From Winogradskyella helgolandensis (GTDB lineage Bacteria > Bacteroidota > Bacteroidia > Flavobacteriales > Flavobacteriaceae), in contig NZ_JABFHO010000001.1 in the NCBI RefSeq assembly GCF_013404085.1, positions 1,054,001 to 1,118,000 on the forward strand: DNA of 64,000 nt, written 5' to 3'. Of this stretch, positions 25,781-33,836 are shown piece after piece. The translations under genes and the position numbers were made by a program. The notes beneath the pieces are model-generated. The model saw only the letters and a program-made list of their open reading frames with translations, searched no databases and had not been told where the DNA came from. Position 1 is the stretch's first letter; every line of letters begins with the position of its first letter.

Positions 25781-27834
25781 TAACTAATCTGCAGTCCGTT
25801 ATTAACTCCGTCGATATCAGGATTAACAAACACCAAATTACCGCTTTCATCCTCAGTCATTAATATCATTCCTTCACTTTCAACACCCCTTAATTTTCTT
25901 GGTGCTAAATTGACTAAAACCGTAACACGTTTTCCAATAACGTCTTCTGGTTTAAAACTTTCAGCGATACCAGAGACAATCGTTCTTGTGTCAATACCTG
26001 TGTCTACTTTTAAGATGAGTAGCTTTTTAGTTTTTGGCATTTTTTCTGCTTCGAGAATGGTTCCTACACGTAAATCTAGTTTGGTAAAATCTTCAAAAGT
26101 GATTTCTTCTTTTTGCGGTTCAGCTACTTTATTGGCCGCTTCGTTAGCTTTTTTACTCGCAATTAATTTTTCAAGTTGCTTATCAATTTCAGCATCTTCA
26201 ATTTGAGAAAATAGTAAATCAGCTTTTCCTTCTTGTAGTTTATGTTCTGCCGGAAGTAGAATATCTTTTGTTGAAACATCTTCCCAAGAAGCATCATTAT
26301 AATTTAAAATACCTTTCAATTTTGTTGAAGTAAAAGGCAAAAATGGTTCCGATAAAACTGCTAATGCCGACGCAATTTGTAAAGCTACAAACATTACTGT
26401 TTTGGTACGTGCTTCATCAGTTTTTATTGTTTTCCATGGTTCTTCGTCTGCAAGGTACTTGTTACCCAATCGTGCTAAGTTCATCAATTCCTGGCTCGCT
26501 TCCCTAAAACGGTAACGCTCAATAGAACTCGAAATTACTGCCGGATAGGCTTTTACAGCTGCTAATGTTTCTTCATCAATAGCCAAATATTCGCTAGGTG
26601 TAGGAACACTACCATTGTAGTATTTGTTGGTTAAGACGGCTACACGATTGATAAAGTTACCGAAGATAGCCACCAATTCATTGTTGTTTCTAGCTTGAAA
26701 ATCTTTCCAAGTAAAATCGTTATCCTTAGTCTCTGGTGCATTCGCTGTTAAAGCATAGCGTAATACATCTTGCTGATTAGGGAAATCAATTAAATAATCG
26801 GGTAACCAAACCGCCCAGTTTTTTGAGGTCGATAATTTCTGACCTTCTAAATTTAAAAATTCATTAGCAGGCACGTTTTCTGGTAAAATATAAGAGCCTT
26901 CTGCTTTTAACATGGATGGAAATATAATACAGTGAAATACAATATTATCTTTTCCTATAAAATGCACCAATTTAGTGTCTTCATCTTTCCAATAATCTTC
27001 CCAGTTTTTACCTTCGCGAGCTGCCCATTCTTTGGTAGAAGAGATGTAACCAATAGGAGCATCGAACCAAACGTAGAGGACTTTACCTTCGCCACCTTCA
27101 ACAGGTACCGGAATTCCCCAATCTAAATCTCTAGTTACCGCTCTTGGTCTTAGTCCATCATCAATCCAAGATTTAACTTGGCCGTAAACATTAGGTTTCC
27201 AGTCTTTTTTATGACCTTTTAAAATCCACTCACGTAAGAATGCTTCGTGTTTATTTAAAGGTAAAAACCAGTGTTTGGTTTCTTTCAAAGTTGGTACATT
27301 ACCAGTTATTGCCGATTTAGGATTTATTAAATCTGTCGCATTTAAACTGGATCCACAACTTTCACATTGATCACCATAAGCTTCTTCATTGCCGCATTTT
27401 GGACACGTTCCTGTTACAAAACGGTCTGCTAAAAACTGATTCGCTTCAGCATCGTATAATTGTTCAGTAACCTCTTCTACAAATTCGTTTTTGTCATAAA
27501 GGGTTTTGAAAAACTCTTGAGCCGTATCATGATGAATTTGAGCTGTTGTACGTGAGTAGTTATTAAATGAAATACCAAAATCTAGAAACGATTGCTTGAT
27601 AATAGCATGGTATTTATCTACAATATCTTGTGGAGTGACTCCTTCTTTTTTGGCTTTAATAGTAATGGGCACACCATGCTCATCGCTTCCGCAAATAAAG
27701 GCAACATCATTTCCGGTTAATCTTAGGTATCTAGAATAAATATCTGCAGGCACATAAACACCAGCTAAATGTCCAATATGAATTGGGCCGTTTGTATATG
27801 GTAATGCTGCTGTTATGGTATATCTTTTAGACAT
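25780..27834 (-). CDS. metG: Methionyl-tRNA synthetase
   Basis: A cytosolic enzyme of 684 residues charging tRNA-Met. From the start [20 protein letters not shown] it has the HIGH motif (HIGHLAG), a zinc knuckle ([17 protein letters not shown]), the KMSKS equivalent as KLSTSKN, an anticodon-binding helical domain, a Lys/Ala-rich linker and a C-terminal EMAP-II-type tRNA-binding domain ([20 protein letters not shown]). The start at 27834 is chosen over an in-frame codon at 27870, because the -7 element at 27858-27865 lies between them. The downstream 123-residue gene overlaps its stop. Confidence 0.97.
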   Translation of the reverse strand: MSKRYTITAALPYTNGPIHIGHLAGVYVPADIYSRYLRLTGNDVAFICGSDEHGVPITIKAKKEGVTPQDIVDKYHAIIKQSFLDFGISFNNYSRTTAQIHHDTAQEFFKTLYDKNEFVEEVTEQLYDAEANQFLADRFVTGTCPKCGNEEAYGDQCESCGSSLNATDLINPKSAITGNVPTLKETKHWFLPLNKHEAFLREWILKGHKKDWKPNVYGQVKSWIDDGLRPRAVTRDLDWGIPVPVEGGEGKVLYVWFDAPIGYISSTKEWAAREGKNWEDYWKDEDTKLVHFIGKDNIVFHCIIFPSMLKAEGSYILPENVPANEFLNLEGQKLSTSKNWAVWLPDYLIDFPNQQDVLRYALTANAPETKDNDFTWKDFQARNNNELVAIFGNFINRVAVLTNKYYNGSVPTPSEYLAIDEETLAAVKAYPAVISSSIERYRFREASQELMNLARLGNKYLADEEPWKTIKTDEARTKTVMFVALQIASALAVLSEPFLPFTSTKLKGILNYNDASWEDVSTKDILLPAEHKLQEGKADLLFSQIEDAEIDKQLEKLIASKKANEAANKVAEPQKEEITFEDFTKLDLRVGTILEAEKMPKTKKLLILKVDTGIDTRTIVSGIAESFKPEDVIGKRVTVLVNLAPRKLRGVESEGMILMTEDESGNLVFVNPDIDGVNNGLQIS

Positions 27835-27857
27835 GATTTTCATTTTTTTTGAAGCTA

Positions 27858-27865
27858 CAAAAGTA
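27858..27865 (-). promoter_or_regulatory. -7 promoter element for metG
   Basis: TACTTTTG on the minus strand, exact TAnnTTTG, 23 bases before the chosen start. It excludes the upstream start at 27870. Confidence 0.65.
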
Positions 27866-27987
27866 AGCATTTTGTAGTGCCAATTATAATGAAATGTAGA
27901 AACGCTTTATCGAAATTTTTTAACATTTATTTAATAAAAACATAAATTAAACTACATTTAGCGCTTAATCAAACAAATTTATAAAAA

Positions 27988-28584
27988 ATGAAGAATTTAA
28001 AACTACTTATTTTATTAGTGTCAATTAGCTTAGTATCTTTTTCTTGTGGAAGTGATGATGATGGCGATGGTGGGTCTAGCACAGGTTCAGGTATTTTAGT
28101 TTATGGTGATACGGAATATCAATTAAAAGCGGGAGTTATTGAGGATTATGGTGGATTTGAAGGTATATATAATTTTGATATATCTTTAGTAGACTCTAGA
28201 CTAGAAGTTGTAGATGGTGAAGCTGTACCTACAAATGATACGTTTTCTGGAGTGTATTTTGAACTTTTTACATCAAATTCATCGGATTTAGAAGAGGGAG
28301 TGTATTCATTTGGAAACAATGTTGAATCGGGTGCCTATACATATGCTGAGGTTATCATAGATGCTGCTTTTGACGATTTTTATGATGAATTCGAAATTAA
28401 TTCAGGATCTTTTACGGTTTTAGATGATGGTTCTTCTTATGAATTTGAATTTGAAGGAACGGTATCTAATGGTACATCATTTTCAGGTTATTATACAGGA
28501 TCTTTATTGTCGTTTGATTACTCAAGTGATTCAGGTCGATCAGCGACTCCTAATGCAACAAAAACTAAAGCATTATTCAAATAA
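27988..28584 (+). CDS. Hypothetical lipoprotein
   Basis: A 198-residue protein with signal peptide and lipobox (VSLVSFSCGSDDD, Cys20). An acidic-glycine linker follows (DDDGDGGSSTGSG), which in Bacteroidota often marks surface-exposed lipoproteins. The mature part is beta-rich and acidic (EGVYSFGNNVESGAYTYAEV, FEFEGTVSNGTSFSGYYTG). No known domain is recognised. A near-consensus -7 element TACATTTA (27953-27960) lies 27 bases upstream. A strong terminator follows, so the gene is monocistronic. Confidence 0.8.
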   Translation: MKNLKLLILLVSISLVSFSCGSDDDGDGGSSTGSGILVYGDTEYQLKAGVIEDYGGFEGIYNFDISLVDSRLEVVDGEAVPTNDTFSGVYFELFTSNSSDLEEGVYSFGNNVESGAYTYAEVIIDAAFDDFYDEFEINSGSFTVLDDGSSYEFEFEGTVSNGTSFSGYYTGSLLSFDYSSDSGRSATPNATKTKALFK

Positions 28585-28609
28585 TAATTTTATTAATTAT
28601 TTTATAGAA

Positions 28610-28645
28610 AGAGATGGTCTTATTAATAAGGTCATCTCTTTTTTT
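28610..28645 (+). terminator. Terminator after lipoprotein gene
   Basis: Long hairpin: arms AGAGATG / CATCTCT around a further G-T/C-G and TTAT/ATAA stem, followed by seven or more T. Confidence 0.9.
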
Positions 28646-28769
28646 ATGCGATGAAACTTCTGACTGATTTAAATTGAAGATGAAAAGCGGAGTTATATTT
28701 TTAAGTATTATTCGATATTTAAATTGATAAGCTTCAGTTTTTACTTTTTATATTTACAAAAACTATGTT

Positions 28770-29795
28770 ATGATTTTGAAAAAGTACGTTTCATACCTTA
28801 TTTTACTTTTTATTATGGTTGTGAATACCGATGTTAATGCACAATTAGAAACTAATAAATCTTTAGAGATGACTTCAAAATTAATTCAGCCACCCTATTT
28901 AAAAGCAGGAGATACTGTGGCAATTGTCGCTCCATCTGGGATTTTAAAAAGTCGTGAAGGCGAAGTGCAACAAGCTGTTGCACTTTTAAAAAGATGGGGG
29001 CTGCATGCTGTTGTAGGGAAACATGTGTTTAGTAAATCTAATCATTTTGCAGGTACAGATGCAGAGCGTTGTGAAGACTTGCAAAATGCGATGGACGATC
29101 CTACAATTAGTGCGATTTGGTGTGCAAGAGGGGGTTACGGAACGGTTCGGATTTTAGATAAATTAGATTACACTGAATTTAAGAAACATCCAAAATGGGT
29201 TGTTGGTTATAGTGATATCACAGCTTTACATAATCAAGTGCATAATGAAGGGTTTCAGTCCTTACACGCTATAATGTGTGTGAGTTTAACCAAAGATTTG
29301 AATGATATAAAGGAATCCGTTGAAACGTTTAAATCGGCTATTTTCGGAAATCCTGAAAACTATACTTTAAAAGGCTCAAACTACAATAGAGTCGGAGAAA
29401 CTTCAGGTGAATTAGTTGGAGGAAATTTAACAATGCTACATACCATGTTAGGATCTAAAGAAAGTCTTGATACCTCTGGAAAAATTCTTTTTATTGAAGA
29501 AATTGGAGAATACAAATATCATATAGATCGTATGCTGCAGAGTCTGAAACGTGCTGGTTATTTTGAAAATTTAAATGGCCTTGTTGTTGGTGATATGTCT
29601 AAAATGCGAAAAAACACCACACTTTGGGGAACTTCTGTTGAGCAATTGATTCTTGATGCATTAGAAGATTACGATTTCCCGATTACATTTAATATGCCTG
29701 CAGGTCATGAAAAAGACAACAGAGCTTTGGTTTTAGGAAGAAAAGTTGAATTAACGGTTGCAAAAGAGCAATCAACATTAAAATTTTCAGAATAA
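28770..29795 (+). CDS. LD-carboxypeptidase (peptidase S66), exported
   Basis: A 341-residue serine peptidase of the LdcA/MccF family, which trims the terminal D-residue from tetrapeptides of peptidoglycan, or cleaves related amides. Seen: TVAIVAPSG at residues 49-57, RGGYGTVRILDKLD, nucleophile Ser148 in GYSDIT, Glu243/244 in LFIEEIGE and His313 in AGHEKDN. Most LdcA proteins are cytosolic. This one begins with a 24-residue signal peptide (MILKKYVSYLILLFIMVV..VNAQ), so it should be periplasmic. Its last 9 bp overlap the end of the convergent membrane-protein gene. Confidence 0.92.
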   Translation: MILKKYVSYLILLFIMVVNTDVNAQLETNKSLEMTSKLIQPPYLKAGDTVAIVAPSGILKSREGEVQQAVALLKRWGLHAVVGKHVFSKSNHFAGTDAERCEDLQNAMDDPTISAIWCARGGYGTVRILDKLDYTEFKKHPKWVVGYSDITALHNQVHNEGFQSLHAIMCVSLTKDLNDIKESVETFKSAIFGNPENYTLKGSNYNRVGETSGELVGGNLTMLHTMLGSKESLDTSGKILFIEEIGEYKYHIDRMLQSLKRAGYFENLNGLVVGDMSKMRKNTTLWGTSVEQLILDALEDYDFPITFNMPAGHEKDNRALVLGRKVELTVAKEQSTLKFSE

Positions 29796-30140
29796 CTTTT
29801 TTTGAAACTTGAAGAACAAAAGAGCACCTAAAGAATAAAGTCCAACGTCAATTATATCACTAGTATAACGCGTATTTATATGAGGCATTACGCATTCAAA
29901 ATACATTGAAAAATAAATCGTTAAGACTAAAACCACACTGATAGGTGCATAAAGCATTTCGGTTTTTTTTATGATTCTTAAAACTGCTAAGCATGTACTT
30001 AAAACAATTGGCATACATAAAAAGTCATTGATATAGAAAAACACCCAATTAGGAAGTGGTACTTCCAAACGGTTTGCTATGTAAACTGTAGAAGCTAATA
30101 ATACACTGAAATAAAAAATAGGATGTTTTAAAATTTTCAT
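29787..30140 (-). CDS. Four-helix integral membrane protein
   Basis: About 117 residues starting MKILKHPIFYFSVLLA. Four hydrophobic segments are visible (FYFSVLLASTVYIA, FYINDFLCMPIVLSTCLAVL, APISVVLVLTIYFSMYF, IIDVGLYSLGALLFF). I know no function. The ATG at 30140 overlaps the stop of the zinc-ribbon gene by 4 bp (ATGA), which supports this start over one 60 bases earlier. The 3' end overlaps the convergent LD-carboxypeptidase by 9 bp. Confidence 0.75.
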   Translation of the reverse strand: MKILKHPIFYFSVLLASTVYIANRLEVPLPNWVFFYINDFLCMPIVLSTCLAVLRIIKKTEMLYAPISVVLVLTIYFSMYFECVMPHINTRYTSDIIDVGLYSLGALLFFKFQKKLF

Positions 30141-30439
30141 GCTGCAATAGCGGTTATTAGCCATGCGATAAACATTCCGATGGCTACAAATCCCATCCAA
30201 ATAGAGTGTGTAATTTTAACAAAGACACGTACTATTAAAAATCGATGGTCTTTGTGCTTTTCATAAAAGGAAGGTGATGTTTCTTTTTGAATGCGCTCAC
30301 GTTCACGACGTTCTTTTTTGTCTTGAGCAAAGGTTAGTTCTCGTCTTTTTTTGTATGACAATAGTGTATTGCAATTGGTGCAATAGTCTTCATTTGTATT
30401 ATAGAGACCACAATTTGGGCATTTAATATGACTTGCCAT
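30137..30439 (-). CDS. Zinc-ribbon protein with C-terminal membrane anchor
   Basis: About 100 residues. The N-terminus (MASHIKCPNCGLYNTNEDYC) and the following TNCN give a CxxC-CxxC zinc ribbon. Then come a charged arginine/lysine/glutamate helix (KKERRERERIQKE) and one C-terminal membrane helix (WMGFVAIGMFIAWLITAIA), giving a cytosol-facing tail-anchored layout. The start at 30439 is favoured because an exact -7 element (30461-30468) overlaps the upstream in-frame start at 30463. It is coupled by ATGA to the membrane protein after it. Possibly a small regulatory or scaffold pair; inferred. Confidence 0.75.
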   Translation of the reverse strand: MASHIKCPNCGLYNTNEDYCTNCNTLLSYKKRRELTFAQDKKERRERERIQKETSPSFYEKHKDHRFLIVRVFVKITHSIWMGFVAIGMFIAWLITAIAA

Positions 30440-30460
30440 TTTACGTGTTTTACAGCAATA

Positions 30461-30468
30461 CAAAGATA
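30461..30468 (-). promoter_or_regulatory. -7 promoter element for zinc-ribbon gene
   Basis: TATCTTTG on the minus strand, exact TAnnTTTG, 21 bases before the start at 30439. Confidence 0.65.
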
Positions 30469-30628
30469 TGGCTAATTGTACTATTTTATGTGCTCAAAAC
30501 TAAGCCGCTTTAGCTCAGATTGTTTCATCTCGCACTTTGATAACTCAAATTTTGTATATTGAAGCATACTGAAAAGTATTTCTAACTTTAGACTGAAAAC
30601 GACGTAGAGAATACTGAAGACTAAAAAA

Positions 30629-30988
30629 ATGGCCCAACACAATGAACTTGGTAAATTAGGAGAGCAACTCGCAACCGAATTGCTTATAAAAAAAGGCTAT
30701 GAAATCATTGTTCGTAATTATGTGTTTCAAAAAGCTGAAATAGATATTATAGCCAAACACAATAATTCAATGATCTGTGTTGAGGTCAAAACTCGTAATT
30801 CTGATTTTTTTGGTGATCCTCAAGAGTTTGTTACGCCAAGTAAAATTAAGTTGTTGGTTAAAGCTATGGATGCTTTTATCATTGAAAATGATATTGATTT
30901 AGAAACCCGATTTGATATTATTGCTGTTTTAAAAAATAAAACAACAGAGGAACTTACCCATTATGAGAATGCTTTTTATCATTTTTAA
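30629..30988 (+). CDS. yraN: YraN/UPF0102 family nuclease-like protein
   Basis: A 119-residue cytosolic protein with the restriction-endonuclease-like YraN fold: HNELGKLGEQLATELLIKKG, the acidic core KAEIDIIAKHNNSM and VEVKTRN (D..ExK nuclease motif), then FVTPSKIKLLVKA. The family is widely conserved and linked to DNA processing, but its role is unproven. Length is normal. The stop codon abuts a hairpin that belongs to an interspersed repeat, and nadD converges on it. Confidence 0.93.
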   Translation: MAQHNELGKLGEQLATELLIKKGYEIIVRNYVFQKAEIDIIAKHNNSMICVEVKTRNSDFFGDPQEFVTPSKIKLLVKAMDAFIIENDIDLETRFDIIAVLKNKTTEELTHYENAFYHF

Positions 30989-31090
30989 TTCCCACGAAAG
31001 TGGGAATCTCTTGAATATAAAAAGGTAAGTTATTATACTTTTAAAGTATCAAGCGATTATTAAAAGAGATTCCTGCGAACACAGGAATCT
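30988..31090. repeat. Two repeat-family hairpins between yraN and nadD
   Basis: First hairpin 30988-31007: ATTCCCAC-GAAA-GTGGGAAT. Second 31067-31090: AGATTCCTG-6 bases-CAGGAATCT. Between them is the palindrome ATACTTT-T-AAAGTAT (31035-31049). The hairpins match the ATTCCTGC / GCAGGAAT family found four times at 62306-62899. They fill the space between two convergent genes, touch both stop codons, and may act as bidirectional mRNA ends. Confidence 0.8.
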
Positions 31091-31668
31091 TACCTATAAA
31101 AATTCATCTCATCAATAAATTGCCACACATGTTCTGGCAACATCGGACGTACATTTTTACCTTCTTTAATTTCATTTCTAATAAACGTAGATGAGAGCTC
31201 CATAATTGGAGCATCAATTTTTATAATTTTAGAATGATCATTAAATTGCGTGTCAATTTTTCCTTTTGAGATTCTAGGATAGACGTAAATATTATGATTT
31301 TCTAGAATGAGTTCATAGTTTTTCCACTTATGAAAGCTTTTTAAATTGTCTTCTCCCATAATCAATGAAAAATCATTTTTAGGATATTTTTCAAAAAGAT
31401 AGGTGAGCGTATCAATGGTGTAATTGGGTTGTTTTAATCCAAATTCTATATCGCTTGGCCTTAGTTTATCGTAATCTTTTGTAGCTAAATGAACCAGTTC
31501 TAAACGTTGGTAATTATCTAATAAACTGCTCTTCTTTTTAAAAGGACTTAAGGGCGTCACTACAAACCAAATTTGATCTAAATCGCTATGTTCAGCTAAG
31601 TGATTAGCAATCGTTAAATGACCAACGTGAATGGGATTAAACGTCCCAAAATATAAACCTACTTTCAT
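31090..31668 (-). CDS. nadD: Nicotinate-nucleotide adenylyltransferase
   Basis: A 192-residue nucleotidyltransferase making deamido-NAD from nicotinate mononucleotide and ATP in NAD biosynthesis. Seen: GLYFGTFNPIHVGHLTIANH (nucleotide-binding GxFxPxHxGH), FSLIMGEDNLKSFHKWKNYE and the C-terminal ISSTxIR equivalent SSTFIRNEI. Length is typical. It follows gmk by 24 bp in the yicC-gmk-nadD operon. Confidence 0.96.
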   Translation of the reverse strand: MKVGLYFGTFNPIHVGHLTIANHLAEHSDLDQIWFVVTPLSPFKKKSSLLDNYQRLELVHLATKDYDKLRPSDIEFGLKQPNYTIDTLTYLFEKYPKNDFSLIMGEDNLKSFHKWKNYELILENHNIYVYPRISKGKIDTQFNDHSKIIKIDAPIMELSSTFIRNEIKEGKNVRPMLPEHVWQFIDEMNFYR

Positions 31669-31692
31669 TTTACGCTGAATTTAATTCAGTAC

Positions 31693-32283
31693 CTATTTTT
31701 TAATAAAATCCGACACCAATTTATAGGCATTTTCTAAAGCCTCGTCTAAATTGGAGTTCACTACAATTTCATCAAAAAGTGGAGCAGTAGCGAGTTCAGC
31801 AGGTGCTTTTGCTACACGCATACTTATTTTTTCAGGGCTTTCTTCTCCACGCTCTTTTAGGCGTCTCACTAATTCATTTAAATCTGGTGGTTTTACAAAA
31901 ATGGCGATAGTTTGCTCAGGAAATTTTCGTTTTATTCGTAGACCTCCAGAAACATCTATATCAAAAATAACATGTTTACCTTTTGCCCAAATACGTTCAA
32001 TTTCGGTTTTTAACGTCCCATAAAAATTATCTCTATAGACCTCTTCCCATTCTAGAAACTCATCGTTTTTAATGCGGTTTTTAAATTCCTTAAGCGATAG
32101 GTAATAGTAATCTCTTCCATTAACCTCATTACCACGTTTTTCACGTGATGTCGCCGAAATTGAAAATTCTAAATTGAGTTCTTGCTGCTTTAATAAATGG
32201 CGAACTATGGTTGTTTTTCCAGAACCAGAAGGTGCTGAAAATACTATAAGTTTGCCTTGGACTTCGTTTTTAATTTCTGACAA
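31693..32283 (-). CDS. gmk: Guanylate kinase
   Basis: A 196-residue cytosolic kinase converting GMP to GDP with ATP. Seen: Walker A FSAPSGSGKTTIVRHLL, the GMP-binding SATSREKRGNEVNGRDYYYL, EWEEVYRDNFYGTLKTEIER, and the IFDIDVSGGLRIKRKFPEQ segment. It lies 25 bp after yicC and 24 bp before nadD, so it is the middle of a three-gene operon. Confidence 0.97.
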   Translation of the reverse strand: MSEIKNEVQGKLIVFSAPSGSGKTTIVRHLLKQQELNLEFSISATSREKRGNEVNGRDYYYLSLKEFKNRIKNDEFLEWEEVYRDNFYGTLKTEIERIWAKGKHVIFDIDVSGGLRIKRKFPEQTIAIFVKPPDLNELVRRLKERGEESPEKISMRVAKAPAELATAPLFDEIVVNSNLDEALENAYKLVSDFIKK

Positions 32284-32308
32284 AATGTATGTTTTTACTT
32301 CTTACTGA

Positions 32309-33166
32309 TTAAAGTACGTTTAATAATTGTTCCTTAATTTTTTCGAGTTCATCTTTCATCTGAACAACTAATTTTTGCATTGGTGCATAATTAGATTTTG
32401 AACCTATAGTATTAATTTCTCTTCCGATTTCTTGAGAGATAAACCCTAGTTTTTTACCGTTAGAATCTTCAGAATCTAAGGCTTGTGTAAAATAATCTAA
32501 GTGATTTTCTAATCGTACTTTTTCTTCGGTAATATCAAATTTCTCAATGTAATAAACCAATTCTTGTTCAAAACGGTTCTCATCTACTTTCTCTTTAATA
32601 TCAGCAATACCTTTTTCTAAACGTGCTCTTACACCATCAATACGTTCAGGGTCCATGGTGATGACCTCTTCTAATAGTTGTCTTAAAGTACCAATTCTAT
32701 CTTCAAAGTCTTTCTTTAATGTCGCTCCTTCATCTTCTCGGTAGATAACTATGTTGGAAATGGCTGTATCTATTTCCTTACTAATTAAAGACCATTCTTC
32801 TTCATCAATATCATCGCGTTCTGTAGTTATGGCATCAGGCATACGAACCGCCATTTTTAATAATTCAGTAGCATCACCATCAACAACGTCTTTAAGTTGC
32901 TTAATATATTCTTTTACAACTGTTTTGTTAATTTTAGAGCTTGTGTCTTCTCCTGTAATTTCTACAAATAGTGAGAAATCTACTTTTCCTCTAACAAGGC
33001 TTCTGGCAATAAGTTTTCTTATGTCTAATTCCTTTGCTCTATACATAGAAGGCATACGAGCGTTGAGGTCTAGGCTTTTGCTGTTTAGAGATTTTAACTC
33101 TATAGATATTTTTTTAGTTGGGAGCTGTAGCACAGATTTCCCATAACCTGTCATGGATTGTATCAT
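32309..33166 (-). CDS. yicC: YicC-family endoribonuclease
   Basis: About 285 residues, beginning with the family signature MIQSMTGYGKS. It has the conserved SLNSKSLDLNARMPSMYRAK and RGKVDFSLFVE segments and the C-terminal HLDYFTQALDSEDSNGKKLG and FISQEIGREINTIGSKSN blocks. YicC proteins are linked to RNA degradation and stationary-phase survival. The start at 33166 is chosen over 33208 because the -7 element at 33191-33198 puts the transcription start near 33184. First gene of the yicC-gmk-nadD operon. Confidence 0.95.
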   Translation of the reverse strand: MIQSMTGYGKSVLQLPTKKISIELKSLNSKSLDLNARMPSMYRAKELDIRKLIARSLVRGKVDFSLFVEITGEDTSSKINKTVVKEYIKQLKDVVDGDATELLKMAVRMPDAITTERDDIDEEEWSLISKEIDTAISNIVIYREDEGATLKKDFEDRIGTLRQLLEEVITMDPERIDGVRARLEKGIADIKEKVDENRFEQELVYYIEKFDITEEKVRLENHLDYFTQALDSEDSNGKKLGFISQEIGREINTIGSKSNYAPMQKLVVQMKDELEKIKEQLLNVL

Positions 33167-33190
33167 TAAAACTTTGCATTTAAAGTTGCG

Positions 33191-33198
33191 CAAAGGTA
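33191..33198 (-). promoter_or_regulatory. -7 promoter element for yicC operon
   Basis: TACCTTTG on the minus strand, exact TAnnTTTG, 24 bases before the yicC ATG. Confidence 0.7.
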
Positions 33199-33242
33199 CA
33201 AAAATCAATGGTTTTAGAGATGTTTTAAAATTTTTACAAAGA

Positions 33243-33258
33243 CTTATGCGTGCATAAG
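33243..33258. promoter_or_regulatory. Perfect palindrome between divergent promoters
   Basis: CTTATGC-GT-GCATAAG, 7-base arms. It lies 9 bases before the thioesterase -7 element, overlapping where a -33 element would be, and ~45 bases upstream of the yicC -7 element. Candidate operator for a dimeric regulator of one or both genes; the regulator is unknown. Confidence 0.5.
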
Positions 33259-33267
33259 ATACTTTCT

Positions 33268-33275
33268 TAACTTTG
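33268..33275 (+). promoter_or_regulatory. -7 promoter element for thioesterase gene
   Basis: TAACTTTG, exact TAnnTTTG, 18 bases before the chosen ATG. It excludes the upstream TTG at 33273, which is inside the element. Confidence 0.7.
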
Positions 33276-33293
33276 TTTCAGAAAATTAAAGTT

Positions 33294-33779
33294 ATGAAGA
33301 TGTACAAAAAACAATTTGAAATTCGTTGGAGCGATGTTGATGCCAATGGTCATTTAGCGAATTCTGCTTATACCAATTTTATGAGTCATGCGCGTATGGC
33401 TTTTTTCTCTGAGCAAGGATTTTCAATGCCTGAAATAATGAAATTCAATGTAGGTCCTGTGGTATTTTATGAGCACATGTATTATTTTAAAGAATCATTT
33501 TTGGGCACTCCAATTACTGTGACTATTGAAGTGTCTGGGTTAAGTGAAGATGGCATGTTGTTTATGTTTGAGCATAACTTTTACAATCATAAAGGTGAAA
33601 ACTTAGCCTACTGCGAAATGCAAGGTGGATGGATTGATCTAAAAGCAAGAAAATTAACCGGTTTGCCAGAGCCTTTATTAGAATTAGCTCATAAATTCCC
33701 AAAGTCTGAAAGTTTTAAAGTGTTAACTAAAGAAGATACAAGGAAACACGGAGTGAGACCTAAGGCTATGAAGTTATAA
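33294..33779 (+). CDS. Acyl-CoA thioesterase (4HBT hotdog)
   Basis: About 161 residues, single hotdog domain. The N-terminal RWSDVDANGHLANSAYTNFM carries the catalytic Asp and HxxN of 4-hydroxybenzoyl-CoA thioesterase-type enzymes. The later GMLFMFEHNFYNHKGENLA and YCEMQGGWIDLKARKLTGLP strands complete the fold. It hydrolyses an acyl-CoA or acyl-ACP thioester in the cytosol; chain preference is unknown. The promoter just upstream sets the start at 33294 (a second ATG two codons on is possible). Confidence 0.88.
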   Translation: MKMYKKQFEIRWSDVDANGHLANSAYTNFMSHARMAFFSEQGFSMPEIMKFNVGPVVFYEHMYYFKESFLGTPITVTIEVSGLSEDGMLFMFEHNFYNHKGENLAYCEMQGGWIDLKARKLTGLPEPLLELAHKFPKSESFKVLTKEDTRKHGVRPKAMKL

Positions 33780-33791
33780 CTAATTATAAGA

Positions 33792-33822
33792 GACCTTTCA
33801 GGTTTTAAAAACCTGAAAGGTC
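33792..33822. repeat. Perfect 15-bp inverted repeat
   Basis: GACCTTTCAGGTTTT-A-AAAACCTGAAAGGTC in the gap between the convergent thioesterase and GNAT genes. An A run follows it on the plus strand. Neither direction has a T run after the stem, so it is a poor rho-independent terminator. It looks like a dispersed palindromic element. Confidence 0.8.
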
Positions 33823-33836
33823 CAAAAAAAATGGTA

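Noticed and set aside
28424..28654. A 76-codon frame overlapping the end of the lipoprotein gene
   Set aside because: It runs through the terminator hairpin and is a frame shadow.
33792..33822. Rho-independent terminator
   Set aside because: No T run follows the stem on either strand.
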